DNA from: Insolitispirillum peregrinum
GTDB taxonomy: Bacteria > Pseudomonadota > Alphaproteobacteria > Rhodospirillales > Rhodospirillaceae
Direction: 5' to 3' (one strand)
Length of the DNA stretch: 8,593 nucleotides
NCBI RefSeq assembly: GCF_042665255.1
Contig: NZ_JBHTCD010000064.1
In this document: piece after piece, positions 1-6,271 of the stretch
Layout: each line of letters opens with the position of its first letter
Numbering within the stretch: position 1 is the first letter of the stretch
Translations under genes and position numbers: made by a program
The notes under the pieces: generated by a model
The model's input: only the letters and a program-made list of their open reading frames with translations
Told to the model about the DNA's origin: nothing
The model's database searches: none

Positions 1-61
1 CTTCAAGGGCAACCTTCGACTTGAAATCTGCCGAATACCGTTTCCGTGTAACCTTACCCAT
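1..61 (-). CDS. IS3-family transposase OrfA, N-terminal fragment (runs off window)
   Basis: Read on the minus strand from position 61, the translation is MGKVTRKRYSADFKSKVALE, after which the window ends. The basic start and the 'RKRYSADFKSKVALE' helix are typical of the N-terminal helix-turn-helix of IS3-family OrfA proteins (HTH_Tnp_1), which bind the element's ends and act with the OrfB integrase by programmed frameshifting. An AAGGA-type ribosome site lies 7 bases before this ATG. A second in-frame ATG at 76 is possible but would place that site inside the coding region. A stop lies in frame just upstream, so the gene truly begins here. Only about 20 codons are visible, so whether the transposase is intact cannot be judged. 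Family recognition rests on remembered family style, not a search. Confidence 0.75.
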   Translation of the reverse strand, partial: MGKVTRKRYSADFKSKVALE

Positions 62-100
62 TTTCCCGTCCTTCATCAGGTCAGGATTAGCTTATCACTC

Positions 101-120
101 TGTCCGAATTTCCGGGGCCA
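101..120. repeat. Probable terminal inverted repeat of the IS3-family element
   Basis: The last 20 bp before the inferred IS boundary start with TG when read inward and lie upstream of OrfA at the distance expected for a left end. The partner repeat is outside the window, so the match cannot be confirmed here. Confidence 0.45.
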
Positions 121-294
121 TCTCACGGCGCCCTTTCGCTTTCTGATGCCTGCATAAGCAATTTATGTTCTGTATTAGATCCTCATGGGTTGTCCTGTGG
201 CCGGTTTTTTCAGGGCGATAATTTCAATCGCCCCCTGTTCGCGCTTGATGTTAAGACTGCCCTAACCTGTTTGCTGAACACTCCCTGATTATCC
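121..294. other. Non-coding spacer between IS end and hairpin block
   Basis: No convincing gene is visible on either strand. The only structure seen is a 7-bp-arm inverted repeat, GGGCGAT (214-220) and ATCGCCC (228-234), with a 7-nt loop. It has no T-run on the correct side for either strand, so it is not called a terminator. Confidence 0.5.
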
Positions 295-352
295 AGAGCA
301 GTGAGCGCAAAAGTGGTTCCGGTTTTGTGCGTTATCACTGCGACAGATGAGA
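295..352. repeat. Palindromic tandem repeat, copy 1 of 3 (58-bp unit)
   Basis: The unit contains nested inverted repeats. The outer arms are GCAGTGA (298-304) and TCACTGC (335-341). The inner arms are GCGCAAAA (305-312) and TTTTGTGC (323-330) with one G-T pair. The loop is GTGGTTCCGG, and 4 unpaired bases sit on the 3' side. The core AAAAGTGG...CCGGTTTT resembles REP-like intergenic palindromes common in alphaproteobacteria; that assignment is from memory. Identical to copy 2 over all 58 bases. Confidence 0.85.
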
Positions 353-410
353 AGAGCAGTGAGCGCAAAAGTGGTTCCGGTTTTGTGCGTTATCACTGCG
401 ACAGATGAGA
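353..410. repeat. Palindromic tandem repeat, copy 2 of 3
   Basis: Base-for-base identical to copy 1 and directly abutting it, so a recent tandem duplication or strand slippage is likely. Same nested hairpin, with outer arms at 356-362 and 393-399. Confidence 0.85.
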
Positions 411-468
411 AGAGCAGTGAGTGCAAAAGTGGTTCCGGTTTTGCGCGCTACCACTGCGACAGATCAAA
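411..468. repeat. Palindromic tandem repeat, copy 3 of 3 (diverged)
   Basis: Follows copy 2 in register. Differences cluster in the stem. The 5' inner arm is GTGCAAAA and the 3' inner arm TTTTGCGC, so the arms stay paired with the wobble moved to the other strand. The outer right arm is CCACTGC, giving one mismatch. The last bases also differ (AGATCAAA). Stem pairing is largely kept despite divergence. Confidence 0.8.
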
Positions 469-471
469 AGA

Positions 472-511
472 CTGGACCAGCCTGCGTCACATTGAACGCA
501 GGCTGGTCCAG
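472..511. repeat. Perfect 16-bp inverted repeat (strong hairpin) upstream of the sigma operon
   Basis: Arms 472-487 (CTGGACCAGCCTGCGT) and 496-511 (ACGCAGGCTGGTCCAG) are exact reverse complements around an 8-nt loop. On the minus strand the stem is followed by TCTTTTGA, which fits an intrinsic terminator for transcription coming from the sigma-gene side. On the plus strand it is followed by a G-rich run, so it would not terminate there. No minus-strand gene ends here. It may be an insulating terminator or part of a leader. Confidence 0.7.
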
Positions 512-542
512 AAGGGGGGCAGGATGGCGGCACAAAAAAGTC

Positions 543-569
543 TTGCTGATATGCGACGGATTTTATGCT
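543..569 (+). promoter_or_regulatory. Weak candidate promoter for the ECF sigma operon
   Basis: TTGCTG (543-548) and TATGCT (564-569) resemble -35 and -10 boxes, but the spacer is only 15 bp. I found no convincing ECF-type GGAAC/-10 pair in this orientation in the 512-600 leader, so autoregulation by the sigma factor is not evident. Confidence 0.2.
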
Positions 570-590
570 TTGGATCGTGTAAGCGTGTAT

Positions 591-595
591 GGAGG
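591..595 (+). promoter_or_regulatory. Ribosome binding site deciding the sigma-factor start
   Basis: GGAGG lies 5 bases before an in-frame GTG at 601. It lies inside the coding region if the ATG at 589 is used, and that ATG has no recognisable site before it. GTG 601 is therefore preferred. Confidence 0.6.
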
Positions 596-600
596 ATGGT

Positions 601-1182
601 GTGGCCGGTTCGGCTGAACGATCAGTAACCGATCCAGATGCAGATCTGGTCCTGCTTGTCGGGCAAGGGGACCGTTCTGCGTGTGAGATGCTGGTGGGTC
701 GTCACCTGAACAGGGTTACCGCTGTGGCATATCGGGTGCTTGGCAATTCTGCCGATGCCGAGGATGTGGCACAGGAAGTTTTCCTGAAAGTTTGGCAACA
801 CGCCGTTGGGTGGCGACCGGGGCAAGCCCTGTTCTCGACCTGGCTGCACACCGTGGCCATCAACCTGTGCCGGGACCGGCTGCGCAAGCGGCGGGAAACC
901 GGTCTGGAGGATGCCGGGGATGTTGCTGATGAACGGCACGATGCAGAGAAAACCCTGCAATCGAGCAGAGTGTCGCATGTGGTGGACAAGGCCCTGGCCA
1001 ACCTGCCAGAACGGCAACGGATGGCGCTGACATTATGTCATTATCAAGGGCTTACCAACATCGAGGCGGCGGAGATCATGGAGGTTTCGGTGGAAGCGGT
1101 GGAAAGTCTTCTCTCCCGTGCCCGACGCAGCCTGCGTGTACAATTGCAGGACCAGATAGCGGACCTGCGTGGCGAACCATAG
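601..1182 (+). CDS. ECF-family RNA polymerase sigma factor
   Basis: The product is a 193-aa, group-IV (ECF) sigma factor: it carries only regions 2 and 4. Region 2 spans about residues 28-97 and includes the core-binding stretch 'ADAEDVAQEVFLKVW' and the -10-recognition segment ending in 'NLCRDRLRKRR'. Region 4 spans about residues 127-181, with 'LPERQRMAL' and a helix-turn-helix 'GLTNIEAAEIMEVSVEAVES' that should read the -35 box. The length fits the family. The start is set at GTG 601 because of the GGAGG site; ATG 589 would add four residues. The anti-sigma candidate begins 12 bp downstream. By context it directs core polymerase to an envelope- or metal-stress regulon. The sequence does not show which promoters it reads. 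Family assignment is secure; the subgroup is not assigned. Confidence 0.93.
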   Translation: MAGSAERSVTDPDADLVLLVGQGDRSACEMLVGRHLNRVTAVAYRVLGNSADAEDVAQEVFLKVWQHAVGWRPGQALFSTWLHTVAINLCRDRLRKRRETGLEDAGDVADERHDAEKTLQSSRVSHVVDKALANLPERQRMALTLCHYQGLTNIEAAEIMEVSVEAVESLLSRARRSLRVQLQDQIADLRGEP

Positions 1183-1194
1183 GGAGAACCCGAC

Positions 1195-1818
1195 ATGGAA
1201 CACCGCATTACCCTTAGCCGTTTTCAGGCTATTCTGGATGCTTATGGGGCTGATACGACCCGCTGGCCGGACCTGGACCGGGCGGCTGCTGTTGCGTTGC
1301 TGAAAGTTTCGGCCGAGGCTCAGGAAATGTTTGCGGAAGCGCGTTACCTTGACATTCTGTTGATGCAGGCGATGGAGTGCCCTCCACCGTCGCCGTCGTT
1401 GCGCAACCGAATCCTTGATGCCATCCCTTTCCCGCCCGCTGCGGCTGATGAAGCCGTGCCTGTGAATGCCACGTCTGTTGCGACCATTATGGCAGCGATT
1501 TCATTCCCTGCCGCCGCCACGACCGCAGCGGAATCCAGCATTCCCGATACCCGATCTGTTGACCAGACGCTGGCCACACCGCAGGGCATGCGCTGGATTT
1601 CGGCCGATATCCTCCGTCGCAAAGCCCTGTGGGTGCCCGCTGCGGCACTGGCGGCATCGCTGGTGTTGGGTATTGTCTCCGGGGCGGTGGTGCAGCATGC
1701 ATTGCCGAATTCCCAGTCCCCCTCACTGGAGCAAGTACTGTCTTTGGGCTTTTCAACCCAGACCGCATCCCTGGCTTTGGGGGCACCGGCTGACGGGACC
1801 TCAGGGGAATGGGAATGA
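1195..1818 (+). CDS. Single-pass membrane protein, probable anti-sigma factor for the adjacent ECF sigma
   Basis: The product has 207 aa. Residues 1-140 are probably cytoplasmic. Its N-terminus contains 'LDAYGADTTRWPDLDRAAA', a signature I associate with alphaproteobacterial proteins encoded beside ECF sigma genes. A Pro/Ala-rich linker (about 62-125) follows, then one membrane helix at about 145-166 after 'RRK', and a 41-residue periplasmic tail. There is no His/Cys zinc anti-sigma motif, so it is not a ZAS-type protein. By analogy with CnrY, the N-terminal part would hold the sigma factor at the membrane until the periplasmic partner signals. The AGGGAG ribosome site at 1181-1186 overlaps the sigma stop codon and lies 8 bases from this ATG. 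The gene overlaps the next by ATGA, implying coupled translation. The anti-sigma role is inferred from context and topology. Confidence 0.72.
   Translation: MEHRITLSRFQAILDAYGADTTRWPDLDRAAAVALLKVSAEAQEMFAEARYLDILLMQAMECPPPSPSLRNRILDAIPFPPAAADEAVPVNATSVATIMAAISFPAAATTAAESSIPDTRSVDQTLATPQGMRWISADILRRKALWVPAAALAASLVLGIVSGAVVQHALPNSQSPSLEQVLSLGFSTQTASLALGAPADGTSGEWE
1803..1807 (+). promoter_or_regulatory. Ribosome binding site deciding the metal-sensor start
   Basis: AGGGG sits 7 bases before the ATG at 1815 but only 1 base before the alternative in-frame ATG at 1809. This favours 1815, which also gives the ATGA stop-start overlap with the gene upstream. Confidence 0.55.
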
Positions 1819-2297
1819 CGCGCTTGAAAGTGGCCCTGATGATCTCGGTGGCCTTGAATCTCTTCGCCTTTGGCGCGATCAGTTCCTTCTTGATCATGCG
1901 CCCATCACCACCGCCCTTCGGGGGAGGTGGTGGGCCTGACCCCATCCGGGGGCCGTTGCTGTCACCGCGCGAGCTTGACCAGATCCTCAGTCCCGAGGGG
2001 GCCGTTGTGCGGGACGAGATCTTGCAACGGAACAGATCGTCGTTCCATGCGGTGATCGATAACCTGATGGCGGCCCGGCGGAAGGCAATTGATGCCGCCA
2101 AGGGTGACACCGTGAATCTGGCGGCGGTGCAGGATGCTTTGGCCGAAGCGCAGAAATGGGACGCGATGCTGACCACGCAGGCGCAGCAGGTCATGATCGA
2201 ACTGCTTCAACGCTTGCCGACAGCCGATCGCCAAAAGGTTCTCGAGGCGTCCAGCCAGCATTTACGCATGGGGCCAATGGGGCTGCCGCCACGGTAA
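1815..2297 (+). CDS. Membrane-anchored periplasmic heavy-metal sensor/resistance-type protein (CnrX/ZraP-like)
   Basis: The product has 160 aa. An N-terminal membrane anchor (about residues 6-28) is followed by a Pro/Gly-rich linker and a helical periplasmic domain (about 48-150). The pattern 'LSPRELDQIL' ... 'LQRLPTADRQKVLE' fits the small helical-hairpin metal-sensor family (Metal_resist, related to CnrX and ZraP/CpxP). In CnrX-type systems this protein senses Ni/Co in the periplasm and releases the sigma factor from its membrane anti-sigma. This protein has no Cys and only two His (H78, H149), with Met 152 and 155 near the C-terminus, so it lacks an obvious His-rich metal site; the ligand could be something other than Ni/Co. 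The start at 1815 is chosen for its ribosome site and the ATGA overlap. Transcription should end at the 2324-2359 hairpin. Confidence 0.78.
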   Translation: MTRLKVALMISVALNLFAFGAISSFLIMRPSPPPFGGGGGPDPIRGPLLSPRELDQILSPEGAVVRDEILQRNRSSFHAVIDNLMAARRKAIDAAKGDTVNLAAVQDALAEAQKWDAMLTTQAQQVMIELLQRLPTADRQKVLEASSQHLRMGPMGLPPR

Positions 2298-2323
2298 GTT
2301 GGACCGCTGTTTCCAAATAGTCA

Positions 2324-2359
2324 AAAAGCCCGGACAGGTCTGATTTTGTCCGGGCTTTT
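2324..2359. terminator. Bidirectional intrinsic terminator between the sensor and helicase genes
   Basis: Arms 2324-2336 (AAAAGCCCGGACA) and 2347-2359 (TGTCCGGGCTTTT) pair perfectly over 13 bp around a 10-nt loop. The A/T ends give a T-run on both strands: four T on plus, five on minus. It lies 26 bp after the sensor stop codon and 6 bp past the helicase stop codon, so it serves both convergent genes. Confidence 0.92.
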
Positions 2360-2365
2360 GGTTTG

Positions 2366-5182
2366 TCAATCGTCTTGCTGCTGGAAAAACTGTCGGGTGA
2401 GGCGCACGGCCTCGGCCAGACCGACGCGTTCGACAGAAACGCCCTCGGGGAACGCACCGTGCAGGCGGCTGGGCATCATCGGATCGAGCAGGACAAACAC
2501 TCCCCGGTCGCCGCTGCGGCGGACCAGTCGCCCGAACGCCTGCTTCAGCTTCAGGCGGGCCAGCCGGTCATCATAGCTGCGTCCGCCAAAGGCGTTGCGG
2601 CGGGCCTTGTGCAGAATGTCCGGGCGCGGCCACGGCACGCGGTCAAAGACGATCAGACGCAAGGAGTCGCCGGGAACATCAACCCCATCCCGCACGGCAT
2701 CGGTTCCCAACAGGCAGGAATGGCGTTCGGCACGGAAGATATCGACCAGAGTCGAGACATCCATACCATCGACATGTTGTGCATATAACGGAATCTCGGC
2801 ATCATCCAGTGCCGGAGCGATGCGCTGGTGCACAGCCCGCAGGCGGGAAATGGCGGTGAACAATCCCAGCCCGCCCCCGTTGGCGGCAAGGAACAGTTCG
2901 CGATAGGCGGCGGCGACCTGCGCCAGATCATCCTTGCGCACATCGCTGACCACCAGCACACGGGTGATGTCGGGATAGGGGAAGGGGGATGCAACGACCG
3001 AGCGCACCGGCGGAGACGGCAGGTGAATGCCGCCGCTGCGGGCTTCGGCGGCCTGCCAGTCCCGTTCCGCATCCCCCGAGCCATCGCGCAAGGTTGCCGA
3101 GGTGATCACCAGACCATGGGCGGCTTCGGCGACGGACTTGGCAAAGGGAACCGTCGGGTCTACCCAGTGCCGATGCATCCCGACATCCAGATCGCGGCCC
3201 TCGATGCGATCGACACTGAACCAGTCCACAAAGTCATCCGGGGTCTGTTCGGTCAGGGCATCGAGCATCGCCCGCCACGCGGTCAACGGTTGCAGGACGC
3301 GCCGTTCCAGCGAACGGGTCAGGCTTTCGATGCGCAACCGCATGGCGGCGTCAAGCTCGTCGGCCTGCGTGTCAAGGCGGGTGGTCAGGGCCTTGATCAT
3401 CGCCTGCGTGGGAGTGCAGAGGATCTCCAGGGCATGTTCCAGCTCAACGGCGGCTTCCAGCAGGTCGGGAACGGGCGGATCGGTCTCCGTTTCCAGCGAA
3501 TACGGGCCGCTGGCATCGGGGCAGCGGGCATAAATCTGGGCCCGGACCAGCGCCAGGAACCGTTCGGTTGGCCCGTGTGGCATGCCGTCCAGCAGGCGGG
3601 TGTTCCATAACGGGCCGGGCAGGCAGGTTGCGGCCTGCAAAATGGCATCCATCGCATCAATGGCGTCGTTGTCGCTGGTGATCAGGTCTTCGGCCCGACG
3701 GCGCAGGCCGCGGGCGCGGGATCGCCCGTTTTCTTCTGCCCCCAGCAACCAGCGGCGCAATTCGGCAGTTTCTCCGCCACTGAGACGGGCGGAGAAGGCG
3801 CTGTCGGCGGCATCGAAAACATGATGGCCTTCGTCAAACACAAAGCGGGTGGGCAGACTGCCATCTTCAATACCGCCTTGGGCTGCCTGCACCATCACCA
3901 GTGCGTGGTTGGCAACCACGATGCGGGCGCGGCGGGATTTGCGCACCGCCCGTTCGATGAAGCACTTGTTATAGTGGGTGCAGGCGGTGAACAGGCATTC
4001 GCCGCGCCGATCCATCAGCTCGACGGTGGCCGCGCGCCCGACCACTTCGGTCAGCCAGCCGGGAAAGTCGCCGCCGACCATGTCGCCGTCGCGGCTGTTG
4101 ATCGCCCAGCGTGCCATCAGGCCAAGCGCAATGGCTTGCCGGGGGTCTGCCCCCAGACGGCTGACCGCTTCTTCCATGTTCAGCAGGCACAGATAATTTT
4201 CGCGCCCCTTGCGGATCACCACCTTGCGGGCTTTTTCAATCGGATCGCTGTGCAGACGGTCCAGTTCGCTGTCGAGTTGGCGTTGCAGGTTGCGGGTGTA
4301 GGTTGAAACCCAGACGCAGCCTTCGTTTTTCTCGGCCCAGACGCTGGCCGGAGCAATATAGCCGAGGGTCTTGCCGGTACCGGTTCCGGCCTCGGCCAGC
4401 ACCATGTGCGGTGTGCCCTGCTGGTCGCGCGGTGCAAAGGCGGCGGTCAGGGCGGCGGAAAAGTCAGCCTGTTGCGGACGGGCCTCGGCGTTGTCCCCCA
4501 ACAACTCGGCCAGACGGGCACGGGCCTCGGCGGCAGAGACCGGCTGGTTGGCCGGTGGGGCGTCGGGGTAAAAGTCGTTGATTTCCGGCAGATGGTCCCA
4601 GACGCGGAAACCGGCGGCGACGTTGGTCCGGTGCGGCATTTCACCATGGACGCCCAGGGCTGCCAGCACGCTGTTGCCCCACCCCCAGCCACCACGGGCC
4701 ATCGCCCACGCCGTTCCACGGGCCATCGTCGCATCCCGACGATGGAACTGGCTGATTTCGACCAGCAACGCCCGGACGCAGGCGATCAGCGCCTGGGCTT
4801 CTTCTTCCAGTCCGTTCGGAATGGCGAGGGCGAGGGCACTGCACAGGCCACGCGGTGTCGGCAGGCAAAAGCGGGCCGGGCGGGCAAAGGCAAACAGCTC
4901 CAGCACATCATGCGCATAAAACGGGGCGCAGCCCAGCCGGGTGGCGGTGGCTGGCATGTGGCAGACGATCGGGTGCGCGCCCCGTGCCATGCGGGCCGCA
5001 GCGGCAGGCGCAAGGGTGTCCAGCTCACCGTCAGGGGTGAAGACAGCTGCCCGCCTCAGTCCTCCGACAATCACGGGGACATTGGGCAGAACAATTCTGG
5101 CGTCGCCAACCGGAGCCGCAGGGCGGGAGGATGCCGCTGCCGGGCCGGAAAACAGCGAGGGGGGTGAAGCTTCGTCGGTCAT
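2366..5182 (-). CDS. ATP-dependent DNA helicase, DinG/Rad3 (XPD-like) Fe-S superfamily 2
   Basis: The product has 938 aa. Walker A is 'AEAGTGTGKT' (263-272, catalytic K271). Motif Ia is 'STYTRNLQRQL' near 293. The Walker B box is DEGH (D450-H453). 'VITSATL' lies near 692 and 'LLGTDAVRDGVDVPG' near 824. Motif VI is 'QAFGRLVRR' (881-889). Four cysteines, C332, C396, C401 and C407, sit between Walker A and DEGH where XPD/DinG enzymes bind a 4Fe-4S cluster. Such helicases unwind DNA 5'-3' and handle R-loops, forks or damage structures. The first 250 residues before the helicase core are an extra domain absent from E. coli DinG (about 716 aa); it contains scattered Cys but no motif I can name. The start at 5182 has AAGG 7 bases upstream. 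The gene stands alone and converges on the sigma operon. The exact cellular role is not determined. Confidence 0.93.
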   Translation of the reverse strand: MTDEASPPSLFSGPAAASSRPAAPVGDARIVLPNVPVIVGGLRRAAVFTPDGELDTLAPAAAARMARGAHPIVCHMPATATRLGCAPFYAHDVLELFAFARPARFCLPTPRGLCSALALAIPNGLEEEAQALIACVRALLVEISQFHRRDATMARGTAWAMARGGWGWGNSVLAALGVHGEMPHRTNVAAGFRVWDHLPEINDFYPDAPPANQPVSAAEARARLAELLGDNAEARPQQADFSAALTAAFAPRDQQGTPHMVLAEAGTGTGKTLGYIAPASVWAEKNEGCVWVSTYTRNLQRQLDSELDRLHSDPIEKARKVVIRKGRENYLCLLNMEEAVSRLGADPRQAIALGLMARWAINSRDGDMVGGDFPGWLTEVVGRAATVELMDRRGECLFTACTHYNKCFIERAVRKSRRARIVVANHALVMVQAAQGGIEDGSLPTRFVFDEGHHVFDAADSAFSARLSGGETAELRRWLLGAEENGRSRARGLRRRAEDLITSDNDAIDAMDAILQAATCLPGPLWNTRLLDGMPHGPTERFLALVRAQIYARCPDASGPYSLETETDPPVPDLLEAAVELEHALEILCTPTQAMIKALTTRLDTQADELDAAMRLRIESLTRSLERRVLQPLTAWRAMLDALTEQTPDDFVDWFSVDRIEGRDLDVGMHRHWVDPTVPFAKSVAEAAHGLVITSATLRDGSGDAERDWQAAEARSGGIHLPSPPVRSVVASPFPYPDITRVLVVSDVRKDDLAQVAAAYRELFLAANGGGLGLFTAISRLRAVHQRIAPALDDAEIPLYAQHVDGMDVSTLVDIFRAERHSCLLGTDAVRDGVDVPGDSLRLIVFDRVPWPRPDILHKARRNAFGGRSYDDRLARLKLKQAFGRLVRRSGDRGVFVLLDPMMPSRLHGAFPEGVSVERVGLAEAVRLTRQFFQQQDD

Positions 5183-5455
5183 GGGCAGACCTTAATGCAT
5201 CAGCGGAAAACTGGGCACCGCTTTTTGCAGGCAACAGGCAGGAAATGAGAGGTTCATGCCGGTCGGGCTGATGCGAACGCAGACGTGTCCCGGAAAGCGG
5301 AGCCGTTGCTTTTCCTCTCTGTTCTGGCAGGCGAACGCCGGATTGCTCGCCAGGAAATGTCCTGCCGTTCGTGGAACGTGGATACCCCTTGTTTCCGGTG
5401 CGGCTTGTCAGGTGCCAGAGACAGGGGGTGTTTTTCAGGGACAAGGATACACACC
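5183..5455. other. Divergent intergenic region, helicase / EF-hand gene
   Basis: This region holds the promoters of two genes transcribed outward. An open frame continues upstream of the EF-hand gene to a GTG at 5285, but its residues look like ordinary non-coding translation. I could not identify a convincing -35/-10 pair for either gene. A GGAAC at 5373-5377 resembles an ECF -35, but no matching -10 appears at the usual spacing. Confidence 0.45.
5443..5447 (+). promoter_or_regulatory. Ribosome binding site deciding the EF-hand start
   Basis: AAGGA lies 8 bases before ATG 5456. The upstream in-frame GTG at 5285 has no comparable site, so the shorter 271-aa product is preferred. Confidence 0.6.
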
Positions 5456-6271
5456 ATGGTCTCATCATTGACCTCGTCCACCAGTACTTATGAATACAGC
5501 TCGCTGTTTTCATCAAGCACCAACAAGGACAGCAAAACCGCAACATCGCAAGATGCGCTGTTGCAGGCACTGAACAATGTTCAGGCCAATGCAGCAGCCA
5601 ATGAATCGGCGGCTGCCAGCCAGTTTACGGCCCTGGATACCGATGGTGACGGTACTCTGTCACAGGAAGAGTTTTCCTCATTTGGCTCGATGATGAGCCC
5701 GATGACCGGCAGCGCGTTGCTGTCGGCGCAGGAAAGCGCGACCTCCAGCAGCGAAAGCGACACCGAGAGCGACAGCGAGTCTGATCTGATCAGCTCGATG
5801 GATACCGATGGGGATGGCGTCGTCAGCGAAAGCGAGTTTTCGACGGCGGTATCATCGGCAGACAGCGAGGGCACGCTCAGCGATAGCGATATTGCGGCGA
5901 TGTTCGATGCGCTCGACAGTGATGGCGACGGTTCGATCAGCAGTGACGAAAGCGACGCTGCCACCAGCAGCATGGCTGGAGACATGCCTCCGCCTCCGCC
6001 GCCTGCCGAAGAGGCCACCACCAGCGAAGACAGCTCTTCGACGAGCACCGACAGCACGTCGTCCTCGTCCAGCAGTGGCTCGTCCAGCAGTGGCTCGGGG
6101 AGCAGCGAAAGCCATGACCCGCTGGATACCAACGAAGACGGGGTTGTTTCGGCCGAAGAAAGGGCTGCCGCCCAGAATTCCGGCATGGGCCGCCTCAGCA
6201 GCGGTATGTTGGGGGCTTTGTTGCAATTCAACGAAGTTTCGGGCACATCCCAGCAAGCGGCCGCCGCCTGA
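5456..6271 (+). CDS. Ser-rich acidic protein with four EF-hand calcium-binding loops
   Basis: The product has 271 aa. Four 12-residue EF-hand loops are visible: DTDGDGTLSQEE (61-72), DTDGDGVVSESE (116-127), DSDGDGSISSDE (154-165) and DTNEDGVVSAEE (224-235). All keep Asp/Asn at positions 1, 3 and 5 and Glu at 12, so all should bind Ca2+. The first three keep DxDGDG; the fourth has Asn at 3 and Glu-Asp at 4-5. Between loops are Ser/Asp/Glu-rich low-complexity stretches (96-110, 190-218) and a Pro run (178-183). No Sec signal or membrane segment is seen. The N-terminus is Ser/Thr-rich, and the last residues are 'SQQAAAA'. It may be cytoplasmic, or exported by a route not visible here. The role is unknown; calcium buffering or sensing is inferred. 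The TGA overlaps an inverted repeat shared with the convergent small gene. Confidence 0.85.
   Translation: MVSSLTSSTSTYEYSSLFSSSTNKDSKTATSQDALLQALNNVQANAAANESAAASQFTALDTDGDGTLSQEEFSSFGSMMSPMTGSALLSAQESATSSSESDTESDSESDLISSMDTDGDGVVSESEFSTAVSSADSEGTLSDSDIAAMFDALDSDGDGSISSDESDAATSSMAGDMPPPPPPAEEATTSEDSSSTSTDSTSSSSSSGSSSSGSGSSESHDPLDTNEDGVVSAEERAAAQNSGMGRLSSGMLGALLQFNEVSGTSQQAAAA
6065..6094 (+). repeat. 15-bp tandem duplication inside the EF-hand gene
   Basis: TCGTCCAGCAGTGGC occurs twice in a row, in frame, encoding part of the Ser/Gly linker between EF loops 3 and 4. This is simple replication slippage in low-complexity coding DNA. Confidence 0.8.

Larger units (their letters stand above)
1..120 (-). 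mobile_element. End of an IS3-family insertion sequence (partial)
   Basis: The OrfA start lies about 60 bp inside a plausible IS terminus. Read inward on the minus strand, the end is TGGCCCCGGAAATTCGGACA (positions 120 to 101). It begins with TG, as IS3-family ends do, and resembles the GC-rich-then-CGGACAG ends of that family. The outer boundary is therefore set at 120/121, with 'tct' beginning at 121 as the possible target-duplication side. The other end and the rest of the element lie outside the window. Confidence 0.6.

Noticed and set aside
214..234. GGGCGAT/ATCGCCC hairpin as a terminator
   Set aside because: No T-run follows on either strand, and no gene ends next to it.
313..440. GGAACC on the minus strand in each repeat as ECF -35 boxes
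   Set aside because: It is the loop of the palindrome, it points away from the sigma gene, and no -10 match appears at 16-17 bp spacing.
295..468. CRISPR array
   Set aside because: The units abut with no unique spacers, and the 58-bp repeat unit is itself palindromic and tandem.
347..628. Open frames of 70-93 codons across the tandem repeats
   Set aside because: They arise because the 58-bp unit lacks stops in these frames. The residues simply repeat the palindrome's translation, and no ribosome site is present.
2363..3610. Long plus-strand open frames opposite the helicase gene
   Set aside because: They are antisense shadows of a GC-rich coding region. The minus-strand frame has full helicase motifs.
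5285..5455. 57-codon N-terminal extension of the EF-hand protein from GTG 5285
   Set aside because: It has no ribosome site, its Cys/Arg-rich composition is unlike the rest, and AAGGA precedes ATG 5456 at good spacing.
5581..6246. 221-codon minus-strand frame opposite the EF-hand gene
   Set aside because: Its Ser/Leu-rich translation mirrors the repetitive Asp/Ser codons of the real gene, and it has no recognisable domain.
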